Below, piece after piece: positions 36,301-44,673 of a stretch of DNA of 64,000 nucleotides. Below the pieces are notes generated by a model. That model worked only from the letters and a program-made list of their open reading frames with translations, made no database searches and was not told the DNA's origin. Numbering within the stretch: the stretch's first letter is position 1; each line of letters opens with the position of its first letter. Location of the stretch: NCBI GenBank assembly GCA_002471825.1, contig DKQS01000011.1, forward strand, positions 124,001 through 188,000, in the 5' to 3' direction. Source of the stretch: Flavobacteriaceae bacterium UBA7302 (GTDB lineage: Bacteria; Bacteroidota; Bacteroidia; Flavobacteriales; Flavobacteriaceae). The position numbers and the translations under genes are program-made.

Positions 36301-37607
36301 ATCACCTTTCTACTCTTTAATCGTCCGTAGTAATTGATGTAGTAATAGCATACCACCAATAGAATTAAGGCCGATTTGAATCCGAATTGATCGGTAAGGA
36401 AGCCAAACAAAGGCGGAATGATCGCCCCACCCACAATCATGGTGCATAAGATTCCCGATGCCTGTGGCTTCAAATCATCCAACCCTTCTAAGGATAGGGT
36501 GAAAATGGTCGGAAACATGATGGAATTGAATAATCCCACGCCCAAAATGGAGAACATGGCTACCCATCCAAAAGACATGGATGAAATGAATATTAGTGCG
36601 ATGGCACCCATTGCGAAAATCGACAATACAAAAGCGGGTCTTAAAACCTTGGTCAAATAGGAACCAATGAATCTACCAACCATGGCCCCACTCCAATACA
36701 AGGTCACAAAGGATCCAAGAATCCCGAAACTATCAATGCCTTCTAATTCATCCCCTAAAATGAGTTTTGAAATGGAGGAAAGAAAATCGCTCTTTCTTAT
36801 AGAATCCGCCAAATTCATGGAATCAAAATAATTCACCAGATAACTACCAATGGCTACTTCAGATCCTACATAAATAAAGATTCCCAATGCTCCCATCATG
36901 AGCGATTTGTTTCGAAGCAATTCGGCATATCCCCCTTTGGGAGCGTCATTTAAAAGTGACGGTAATTTGACAAATAGGAAAACAAGTACCAAAATGATAA
37001 TGAATGCTGCGATGCCTAAAAATGGCGTTTGCACAGCTTCAGCTTCTGATAGCAAATATGCTTCTTTGGCCGTTTCTGAAAGTTCGTTGATTTCGTTGGT
37101 TGACTTTACTTTATCGCTCAAAATAAACAAAGCTCCTATTGCCGGAGCAATAGCAGTTCCTAAGGAATTAAATGCTTGCGATAAATTCAATCGACTGGAA
37201 GCACTTTCTTCCGGTCCTAATACGGCCACATAAGGATTCGCAGCAACTTGTAAAATGGTGATCCCTCCTGCTAGCACAAAATAGGCCAATAGGAAGATAT
37301 TAAATTCGCGCATCGATGCCGCAGGATAAAACAATAAACAACCAACAGCCATGGTCGATAATCCTAGAACGATTCCCTTTTTGTAACCAATTTTTGAAAG
37401 TAAGAACCCAGAAGGTATAGACAACACAAAATAAGCTCCAAAGAAAGCAAATTGAACCAGTCCTGCCTGAAAATAGGTAAGTGTAAAGAGCTCTCGAATT
37501 CTCGGAATTAAGCTATCTACAAGTACGGTTATGAATCCCCATAAAAAGAACAATGAGGTTAAGAAAATAAATGCCGTGGTATAGTTCTTTTTGGTTGCTG
37601 TCGACAT
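36297..37607 (-). CDS. Sugar MFS transporter (FucP/NagP-like)
   Basis: This 436-residue major facilitator protein has twelve hydrophobic segments. It matches the fucose/glucose-galactose permease group: FFLWGFITVLVDSLIPRIREL near the N-terminus, GAYFVLSIPSGFLLSKIGYK as the loop 2-3 motif, AANPYVAVLGPEESASSRLNLSQAFN and YWSGAMVGRFIGSYL. It imports a monosaccharide by proton symport across the inner membrane. It is the last gene of the GH92-asparaginase-MFS operon (3-base gap), so the likely cargo is GlcNAc or mannose released from N-glycans. The exact sugar is inferred. Confidence 0.9.
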   Translation of the reverse strand: MSTATKKNYTTAFIFLTSLFFLWGFITVLVDSLIPRIRELFTLTYFQAGLVQFAFFGAYFVLSIPSGFLLSKIGYKKGIVLGLSTMAVGCLLFYPAASMREFNIFLLAYFVLAGGITILQVAANPYVAVLGPEESASSRLNLSQAFNSLGTAIAPAIGALFILSDKVKSTNEINELSETAKEAYLLSEAEAVQTPFLGIAAFIIILVLVFLFVKLPSLLNDAPKGGYAELLRNKSLMMGALGIFIYVGSEVAIGSYLVNYFDSMNLADSIRKSDFLSSISKLILGDELEGIDSFGILGSFVTLYWSGAMVGRFIGSYLTKVLRPAFVLSIFAMGAIALIFISSMSFGWVAMFSILGVGLFNSIMFPTIFTLSLEGLDDLKPQASGILCTMIVGGAIIPPLFGFLTDQFGFKSALILLVVCYYYINYYGRLKSRKVI

Positions 37608-37610
37608 GCC

Positions 37611-38633
37611 TTAAGATTTGTTATAAAAATCAGATTTGATATTCGTGTTTGTTCCGTCCTTGAAAAGGTTGTAACTGAAATGCTCATGAATAGAATAAGC
37701 TCCTGTTTCACCCATTTTATTGACAGCAATATAGGCCACTTGGAAATCCTTGAAATCCTTACCTGGCTTGTTCACAATGCGTCCAATGGCTTCTTCGCAG
37801 GCTTCTTGCGGACTCTTTCCTTGGCGCATCAATTCTACGATTAAAAAACTACCAACTGTCTTCAAAACCTCTTCACCCAATCCGGTGGCAGTTGCCCCAC
37901 CTACTTCATTATCTACAAACAAACCCGAACCAATTATCGGAGAGTCTCCTACTCTACCGGCCATTTTATACGCCAATCCACTTGTGGTACAAGCACCAGA
38001 AATATTTCCTTCTTTATCGATGGCCAACATACCAATAGTATCGTGATTTTCAATATTGATAATGGGTTTGTACTCGGACTTAATCTTCCATTTTTCCCAA
38101 GCTTTTTTGGATGCTTCGGTGAGTAGGTTTTCGGCTTCAAATCCGTTTTCCAAAGCAAACTTCTTGGCTCCTTCTCCAGCCAGTAACACATGAGGTGTTT
38201 CTTCCATGACTTTCCTTGCGACCGAAATTACGTGCTTGATGTCTTTTACTGCTAAGACCGCACCATAATCTCCTTTTTCATTCATGATACAGGCATCCAA
38301 GGTCACATTCCCATCGCGGTCGGGCAATCCACCTTTTCCTACGGACTGCCCTTTTTCATTGGCCTCTTCAATACGACAACCTTGCTCTACCGCCTCAAGG
38401 GCTGTGCCACCCTTTTGCAATACCTCTGCTGCTGTCCCAACGGCCAAGGGAGTATCCCAAGTAGCGATGACAAGTGGTCGGACAGGCGTTCCTGAACTCG
38501 TAACCTTTTTATCTTTTTCTTGGTTATCACAGCTCGCTAATACTGTTGAAGCAGCAACAAGTCCTAGTCCGGTTGCCGATGCTTTTTTTATGAAGTTTCT
38601 TCTTTTCATGTTTCTCTTATTTTGAGAGCTCAT
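37611..38633 (-). CDS. N4-(beta-N-acetylglucosaminyl)-L-asparaginase (glycosylasparaginase), Tat lipoprotein
   Basis: This Ntn-hydrolase cleaves the GlcNAc-Asn bond left after N-glycan and peptide degradation. It is made as a precursor and self-cleaves before a Thr. The 340-residue sequence has a Tat-type signal (KRRNFIKKASATGLG) with lipobox LASC, so it is exported folded and lipidated. The substrate-binding GGLPDRDGNVTLDACIM block follows. The autocleavage site is HDTIGM, with the nucleophile Thr near residue 198, and GRVGDSPIIGSGLFVDNEVGGATATGLGE lies beyond it (motif in parts GDSPIIGSG and GGATATGLGE). The start overlaps the GH92 stop by one base; an ATG eight codons later is an alternative. 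Confidence 0.92.
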   Translation of the reverse strand: MSSQNKRNMKRRNFIKKASATGLGLVAASTVLASCDNQEKDKKVTSSGTPVRPLVIATWDTPLAVGTAAEVLQKGGTALEAVEQGCRIEEANEKGQSVGKGGLPDRDGNVTLDACIMNEKGDYGAVLAVKDIKHVISVARKVMEETPHVLLAGEGAKKFALENGFEAENLLTEASKKAWEKWKIKSEYKPIINIENHDTIGMLAIDKEGNISGACTTSGLAYKMAGRVGDSPIIGSGLFVDNEVGGATATGLGEEVLKTVGSFLIVELMRQGKSPQEACEEAIGRIVNKPGKDFKDFQVAYIAVNKMGETGAYSIHEHFSYNLFKDGTNTNIKSDFYNKS

Positions 38634-41563
38634 TACTCTTGTTGGAATTTTTGAATACGGATTTCATCTACGAAAATCCAAGAACGACCTCCATGTGGAT
38701 ATCCCAAGTGCCACTTAGGTAGCTCTCCTAATTTTTTAGCTTTAAGCCGAATGTATCTTGCAAATAGTCGCTGATCTATACCAACCTCTTCAATTTCAAC
38801 CTCATCCGTTTGAAAGGGTTTTGGAGCCTTCCAATCTTTAATTCTTCGGAATATCTTACCATCATTGGAATAGGCAATTTCCACTTCCGTAGGTAAGAAT
38901 ATCCAAGATCGTTGATCTCTTAAAAAATTGATATTTATGGAGGAAATCTGTTGTTTACTTCCCAAATCAACGGTAGCAACAACATTTGTATTCCAATACC
39001 CTTGCCAGGTTCCTGTTCGGAAATCTTCCGTACCAACAATTCCATCAATCAAGGCATTGTCTCCTCCTGCGTTGTATTGGTTGGCATATTTGGATTCTAA
39101 TTTAATCTTGATATTGGGATCAATTTTGAAGAACTCAGTAGTGATGGTAGCACTTTTACCGTTTGAATTCTCAGCATACACTTGTAAAGTGGATTTTTTA
39201 TTGATTTTTATCGGCGTTTCATAAACCACGAAATCAGCATCATTTAGAGCATAATAGATTTTTGAATTTGCATCTACAGACTTTAGTTCCACCATCGTAC
39301 TTCCCTTGAAGGCGGTTTCTCCTGAAGCGATGAAGGGAACAGGAACAATCAAATGCTCTTCAATGGATGTGCTGGGTTCATATCCATCTTGACTCCCCCA
39401 TTTAGCCGGATTATCCGTCATTTCGAAAACCAATGACCCTCCCGCCATGATCTCATTATAAGTGATGTAAGTTCGATTCAATGGTTTGCCATTCAAATAA
39501 GCGTACTCGATATACAAATTTGTATGGCTTCTATTATTGGCCTGCACATGAAATTGCTTTCCGTTTTCTAGGTTGATAGAAGCTTTGTCAAACAGCGGTG
39601 TTCCGATAATATACTGATTGGAAGCCGGTGTTACCGGATAAAATCCGAGTGAAGAAAACACATACCAAGCACTCATCTGTCCACAGTCTTCGTTTCCTGA
39701 AATTCCGTCTGGACTATTGGTATAGAGTTCCGTTAAGATTTGATGGACTTTCTCTTGGGTTTTGTGAGGTCGGTTCACAAAATTATACAAATAAGCCATA
39801 TGATGACTGGGTTCATTCCCATGGGCATACTGTCCGATTAAGCCCGTAATATCTGCTTGATTGCGCCCTGAGGTTTCGTTTTTGGCCGTGAATAATTTGT
39901 CTAATTGACCTTCTAATGCCTGCTTTCCTCCTAATAGATTCATAAATCCAGTGACATCTTGAGGTACGTAAAAACTATACTGCCAAGAATTTGCCTCTGT
40001 ATAATTAAAATTCACTTCATAAGGATCAAAGGGAGCAAACCAGGTATTTCTGAAACGTCCGCGCATAAATTGCGATTGGGGATCATAAATATTCTTATAG
40101 AACTGGGCCCTTTTGGAATATTCCGCATAATCATCCTCTTTACCCATTTCCTTGGCCATTTGTGCAATGGTCCAGTCGTCATAAGCATATTCCAATGTTT
40201 TGCTCACCGATTCTGATTCCTTCTCCACTGGGATGAATCCGAATTTCTTGTAATCTTTCAGTCCGAGATGATCACGAGTCGCCGAATGCTTCATCGCTTT
40301 CAATGCCTTTTCAATATCATAATCTCGAATGCCTTTCAAATAGGCATCTGCAATAACAGGAATGGCATGGTAGCCAATCATACAACCCGTATAACAGCCA
40401 GCTAAATCCCAAATAGGAATGATGCCACCTTCGTCATATTTGGCTAAAAATGTCTTGATAAAATCATTGGTCCGTTCTTCCTCTAAAATGGTATACAAAG
40501 GATGTGCAGCGCGATAGGTATCCCACAGCGAAAAAACAGTGTAGTAATCAAAATCCTTGGTTTGATGAATGTTTAAATCCATCCCACGATAACGACCATC
40601 CACATCTTGATACAAATTGGGAGCAATCATCGTATGGTACAATGAAGTATAGAAATTAACTTTATTTGCTTCATCACCGTCTTCAACAATCACCTTTTCC
40701 AGTTGTGTCTCCCAAGTCGTTTGAACCTCCTTTTTAACTTCCTCAAAGGATTTACTTCCAATCTCGGCTTCCAAATTTTTCTTGGCCCCTTCCATATCTA
40801 CGGAAGAAATCCCGATTTTAACAAGCAATGGCTCGTTGTTGGGATTGATGAACTCAAAGGCCTTTTTGGTAGGCCCCTTTTTGTTCCTTGCCTTGTTTTT
40901 AAAAGGATGTGAAAATTGGATGTAAAAGAACAAGCGCTGTTCGGTAGCCCATGCCTTTGAACTTCTTTCCCCTCGAATCTCGGTATCTGAAACAATTTCC
41001 AACTGATGTTTTAAAAGCTGATCTCTATGTTCAAGGTCTAGAATAACAAATTGATTTTCTGCTGAAGGAAACTGATATTGATGAATTCCCGATCGCTCAG
41101 AAACCGTCAATTTTACCTCAATATTGGTGTCCTCTAAATAAACCTTGTAATAACCAGGTTGCGCTTCTTCCTTATCGTGTGAGAATTTGGACTTGTATCC
41201 TTTTTTACCATTAGCACCATTGTTCAATATGGGAGCATTTGTTGGCATTAATAGAATATCTCCATAATCTGAGACTCCGGTTCCACTTAAATGCGTATGT
41301 GAAAATCCGTAAATCTCATGGTCTGAATAATGGTATCCCGAACATCCATCCCAACCGTCCAAGCGTGTATCTGGACTCAATTGCATCATTCCGAAGGGAG
41401 CCGTTGCTCCTGGATAGGTATGTCCATGTCCGCCTGTTCCGATAAAAGGATTCACCAATGAAATCAATGGTTGGTCTTTCTTAGCGGGAATAACATCAGG
41501 AACGGAATTGCATGAAATGAAAAGGGAAATGGCAATAAATGATAGCGAAAACTTCAATTTCAT
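38633..41563 (-). CDS. GH92 alpha-mannosidase lipoprotein with C-terminal beta domains
   Basis: This exo-alpha-mannosidase, calcium dependent in its family, trims mannose from N-glycans or mannans. The 976-residue lipoprotein has lipobox LFISC. The catalytic region at about residues 30-700 has VNPFIGTGGHGHTYPGATAPFGMMQLSPDTR (seen in parts), GCSGYHYSD, WDTYRAAHPLY, ANSWQYSFYVPQD and GNEDCGQMSAWYVFSSLGFYPVTP near 624. A chitobiase-type C-terminal domain follows (about 735-800), then a discoidin-like carbohydrate-binding domain to the end (WIFLPTEVEIAYS; RSWIFVDEIRI). It heads the minus-strand operon. I chose the ATG giving KLKFSLSFIAISLF; an earlier in-frame start is less signal-like. Confidence 0.93.
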   Translation of the reverse strand: MKLKFSLSFIAISLFISCNSVPDVIPAKKDQPLISLVNPFIGTGGHGHTYPGATAPFGMMQLSPDTRLDGWDGCSGYHYSDHEIYGFSHTHLSGTGVSDYGDILLMPTNAPILNNGANGKKGYKSKFSHDKEEAQPGYYKVYLEDTNIEVKLTVSERSGIHQYQFPSAENQFVILDLEHRDQLLKHQLEIVSDTEIRGERSSKAWATEQRLFFYIQFSHPFKNKARNKKGPTKKAFEFINPNNEPLLVKIGISSVDMEGAKKNLEAEIGSKSFEEVKKEVQTTWETQLEKVIVEDGDEANKVNFYTSLYHTMIAPNLYQDVDGRYRGMDLNIHQTKDFDYYTVFSLWDTYRAAHPLYTILEEERTNDFIKTFLAKYDEGGIIPIWDLAGCYTGCMIGYHAIPVIADAYLKGIRDYDIEKALKAMKHSATRDHLGLKDYKKFGFIPVEKESESVSKTLEYAYDDWTIAQMAKEMGKEDDYAEYSKRAQFYKNIYDPQSQFMRGRFRNTWFAPFDPYEVNFNYTEANSWQYSFYVPQDVTGFMNLLGGKQALEGQLDKLFTAKNETSGRNQADITGLIGQYAHGNEPSHHMAYLYNFVNRPHKTQEKVHQILTELYTNSPDGISGNEDCGQMSAWYVFSSLGFYPVTPASNQYIIGTPLFDKASINLENGKQFHVQANNRSHTNLYIEYAYLNGKPLNRTYITYNEIMAGGSLVFEMTDNPAKWGSQDGYEPSTSIEEHLIVPVPFIASGETAFKGSTMVELKSVDANSKIYYALNDADFVVYETPIKINKKSTLQVYAENSNGKSATITTEFFKIDPNIKIKLESKYANQYNAGGDNALIDGIVGTEDFRTGTWQGYWNTNVVATVDLGSKQQISSININFLRDQRSWIFLPTEVEIAYSNDGKIFRRIKDWKAPKPFQTDEVEIEEVGIDQRLFARYIRLKAKKLGELPKWHLGYPHGGRSWIFVDEIRIQKFQQE

Positions 41564-41575
41564 TAAAATAGATGT

Positions 41576-41583
41576 TACATTTA
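41576..41583 (+). promoter_or_regulatory. Possible -7 element for the GH20 operon
   Basis: TACATTTA is one base off TAnnTTTG and lies 18 bases before the GH20 ATG, in the 38-base gap between two divergent glycosidase operons. The promoter of the GH92 gene must share this gap. Confidence 0.35.
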
Positions 41584-41601
41584 TGAACACAAGATACTAA
41601 A

Positions 41602-43860
41602 ATGAGGATTCAACTTTCTTTTAAATTTCTTTTTATTCTCTTCTTCCTTGGATGTACTTCCAAAATTCCAGAACCAGTCGCACCCAATATCATTCCGAAA
41701 CCCATTTCACAAACAATCAGAACAGGTAGTTTCCTATTGAATCAGGAAACTGAACTTCACTTCGATGATGGATTCGAGGACATCGCCAACTATGCGTTAG
41801 ATTATATCGAAGAGACTTATGAGATCCAATTGAATTCAAAAAAAGGATCCAATAGCATCCGTATTCTGAAGGACGACAGCAATGCTAATGAAGAAGGATA
41901 CCGGCTTGAGGTAGCAGAAAATAAAATTGAAATTCACGCGAACAATTCAAGAGGAGCTTTTTACGCCATTCAAACCTTGTGGCAATTATTGCCAGTAGAA
42001 ACCAGCCAAAAGAACATACATATTCAATGCATCTATATTGAAGATGCACCTCGTTTTTCCTATCGTGGAATGCATTTGGATGTGGCTCGACATTTCTTTT
42101 CTGTCGATTTCATCAAACGGTATTTAGATCTGATGGCCATGCTAAAAATGAATACATTTCATTGGCATTTGACAGAGGATCAAGGCTGGCGAATTGAAAT
42201 AAAAAAATATCCCAAGCTACAAGAAATAGCAGCTTTTAGGAATGAAACCTTAATAGGTCATTATTCAGATCAACCGCATCAATTTGATGGTAAAAAATAC
42301 GGCGGATATTACACCCAAAAGGAGATCAAAGAAATTGTTGCCTATGCTTCCGAAAGGCAAATCACGGTAATTCCGGAAATTGAAATGCCGGGACATTCCC
42401 GAGCTGCCATTGCTGCGTATCCTGAACTAGGATGCACTGGAGAACAGATTTCCGTTGCCACGAAGTGGGGTGTTTTTGAAGATGTGTATTGTCCGAGTGA
42501 AACCACCTTTCAGTTTCTTGAGGATGTAATTGATGAAGTGGTGGAACTGTTTCCAGGAAAATACATTCACATTGGTGGTGATGAAGCTCCAAAGACCCAA
42601 TGGAAAAATAGTGCGCTGTGCCAGCAAATTATTCGAGAGAAAGGCCTTAAAGATGAGCACGAATTGCAGAGTTACTTCATTACTCGAATGGAGAAATACA
42701 TCAATTCAAAAGGCAAGCAAATCATCGGTTGGGATGAAATCTTGGAAGGCGGATTGGCACCCAATGCCACCGTGATGTCCTGGAGAGGAACCAATGGAGC
42801 TGTTGAGGCTGCCAAAGAGGGACACAACGTGATCTTAACTCCCGGCTCTCATTGCTATTTTGATCATTATCAATCTGACAACGAGAACGAACCATTAGCC
42901 ATTGGCGGGTTTCTTCCTTTGGAAAGAGTCTACAGTTTTGAGCCGATTCCGGAGGAATTAAATGCCAAGGAAGGCAAATTCGTTCTTGGAGCTCAAGGAA
43001 ATGTTTGGACCGAGTATATTAAAACTCCGTCTCAAGTGGAATACATGGTTTTTCCGAGGGCTATCGCCTTGAGTGAGGTAGTATGGTCTGCCAAGGAGAA
43101 TCGAGACTATGGCGATTTTGTTGGCCGACTTGAGTTCTTTAACCAGCGATTGGATGCGAAAAAGGTGAATTACGCCAACCACTTGTATGATGTTAAAGGC
43201 AAGTTAGAAATCCAAAAAGGAGAGCTCTCCTACTCCTTACAAACCACAACCAACAAACAGATCAAATACAGTATTAACGGAGGGAATTTAAACAGGTCCT
43301 ACCAAGGACCAATTCCAATCAAGCAATCAAGTGAAATTAAGGCCGCTGTTTTTAATAAAGAAGGCACTCAGTTAGGAAATACCTTCACTCAAAAAATAAA
43401 TCTCCACAAAGCGGTTGGAGCCAATATTCAATTAAACGTAGCACCGCATCCGAAATACAACGTAGGAGGCAAACAGGCCTTAATCAATGGGATTTCAGGG
43501 AGTAACAAACGTTATGGAGATACGGAGTGGCTTGGCTTCTCAGGTAACGATCTAGAGATTAGCATTCAATTCAAAGAACCAACTGAAATCACTTCCATTG
43601 CAACACGATTCCATAATGGCAACGGACAATGGATTTACGCACCCAAAGAAATTCAGGTGCAATTTGATAATGAAGAAGCTATTTTTACCCAAAAGACGAA
43701 TTCAAGTGAATTGTTGGTTCCTGTGAAGCTTGACAACTTTGGAGTAAAAAAAGTCCAAAACATAAGTATTTCAATTCCGAATTACGGAAAAATACCAGAG
43801 GGTAAACAAGGCGCCGGTCATAGGGCCTGGACCTTTGTTGATGAACTTATAATAAATTAA
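41602..43860 (+). CDS. GH20 beta-N-acetylhexosaminidase lipoprotein
   Basis: This enzyme removes terminal beta-GlcNAc or GalNAc by substrate-assisted catalysis. The 752-residue lipoprotein has lipobox FLGC. A GH20b domain covers about residues 30-145, then the TIM barrel to about 510, with YRGMHLDVARHFF, TFHWHLTEDQGWRIEIKKYP and the catalytic Asp-Glu pair in HIGGDEAPK near 325. The C-terminus carries a chitobiase-type domain and a discoidin-like domain ending RAWTFVDELII, mirroring the GH92 neighbour. It is followed by cutC and the beta-mannosidase on the same strand, giving an operon for N-glycan breakdown. Confidence 0.93.
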   Translation: MRIQLSFKFLFILFFLGCTSKIPEPVAPNIIPKPISQTIRTGSFLLNQETELHFDDGFEDIANYALDYIEETYEIQLNSKKGSNSIRILKDDSNANEEGYRLEVAENKIEIHANNSRGAFYAIQTLWQLLPVETSQKNIHIQCIYIEDAPRFSYRGMHLDVARHFFSVDFIKRYLDLMAMLKMNTFHWHLTEDQGWRIEIKKYPKLQEIAAFRNETLIGHYSDQPHQFDGKKYGGYYTQKEIKEIVAYASERQITVIPEIEMPGHSRAAIAAYPELGCTGEQISVATKWGVFEDVYCPSETTFQFLEDVIDEVVELFPGKYIHIGGDEAPKTQWKNSALCQQIIREKGLKDEHELQSYFITRMEKYINSKGKQIIGWDEILEGGLAPNATVMSWRGTNGAVEAAKEGHNVILTPGSHCYFDHYQSDNENEPLAIGGFLPLERVYSFEPIPEELNAKEGKFVLGAQGNVWTEYIKTPSQVEYMVFPRAIALSEVVWSAKENRDYGDFVGRLEFFNQRLDAKKVNYANHLYDVKGKLEIQKGELSYSLQTTTNKQIKYSINGGNLNRSYQGPIPIKQSSEIKAAVFNKEGTQLGNTFTQKINLHKAVGANIQLNVAPHPKYNVGGKQALINGISGSNKRYGDTEWLGFSGNDLEISIQFKEPTEITSIATRFHNGNGQWIYAPKEIQVQFDNEEAIFTQKTNSSELLVPVKLDNFGVKKVQNISISIPNYGKIPEGKQGAGHRAWTFVDELIIN

Positions 43861-43971
43861 CATATGTCAGTTCGAGTGAAATTATGAAAACAATGTTGTA
43901 TCGAGACCAAATTATATCTTGATACGCTTTTCATTCAATGAAAATCACTCAATGTGACAAAAGCATATTCA

Positions 43972-44673
43972 ATGAAACTAGAAATCTGTGCAAACTCTTT
44001 TCAATCAGCTTTGTACGCCCAAGAAGGTGGAGCAGACCGAATCGAATTGTGCTCAGAATTCTCTGTTGGGGGTGTTACCCCTTCACTCGGACTTCTAAAA
44101 GAAGTAAAAGCACACATTACCATTCCGGTTCATGTATTGATCAGACCTAGAAGTGGAAATTTCGTCTATTCGGATGCTGAATTTAAACAGATGAAAACCG
44201 ACATTGAAGACTGCAAAAAACTTGGGTTCGATGGAATAGTTTCCGGAGTGCTTCAAGAAGATGATCAAATTGATCAAGAAAAAACAAAAGAGCTTATAGA
44301 TTTGGCAAGACCTTTAACCTTTACCTTTCACAGGGCCTTTGATTGTATTCCAGATCCTAAAGAAGGACTTACCACTTTGAAAGCATTGGGAGTTGACCGA
44401 ATACTAACCTCGGGTCAAAAAACAAGGGCTATCGAGGGAATCGATCTTCTTGACCAATTGAACAAACAAGCTGGAAAGGACATCATTATTTTGGCTGGAG
44501 CAGGAATAAATTCAGAAAACATTGCAGCGTTCAAGGCCGCAGGAATTCAAGAAGTCCATGCTTCCTGTTCAATAGAAATAAAAGAAAAAAAACCATTTTT
44601 TGACAAGTCACCTCAAACGGTTTCTGACCTTCAAACGATCAAAGAATTGGTTCAAAAAATAAATGATGAATAG
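43972..44673 (+). CDS. cutC: CutC-family TIM-barrel protein
   Basis: The 233-residue protein is named after a copper-homeostasis phenotype in E. coli, but its biochemical activity is not firmly established. The sequence is typical: KLEICANSFQSALYAQEGGADRIELCSEFSVGGVTPS, read here as LEICANS and GGADRIELC, then IPVHVLIRPRSGNFVYSD, FDGIVSGVLQ, FTFHRAFD and VDRILTSGQ. The start is the ATG before KLEICANS; a GTG six codons earlier is less likely. The gene lies between two glycosidases, and its last codons overlap the beta-mannosidase start. A role in sugar handling is therefore as plausible as one in copper homeostasis. Confidence 0.9.
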   Translation: MKLEICANSFQSALYAQEGGADRIELCSEFSVGGVTPSLGLLKEVKAHITIPVHVLIRPRSGNFVYSDAEFKQMKTDIEDCKKLGFDGIVSGVLQEDDQIDQEKTKELIDLARPLTFTFHRAFDCIPDPKEGLTTLKALGVDRILTSGQKTRAIEGIDLLDQLNKQAGKDIIILAGAGINSENIAAFKAAGIQEVHASCSIEIKEKKPFFDKSPQTVSDLQTIKELVQKINDE

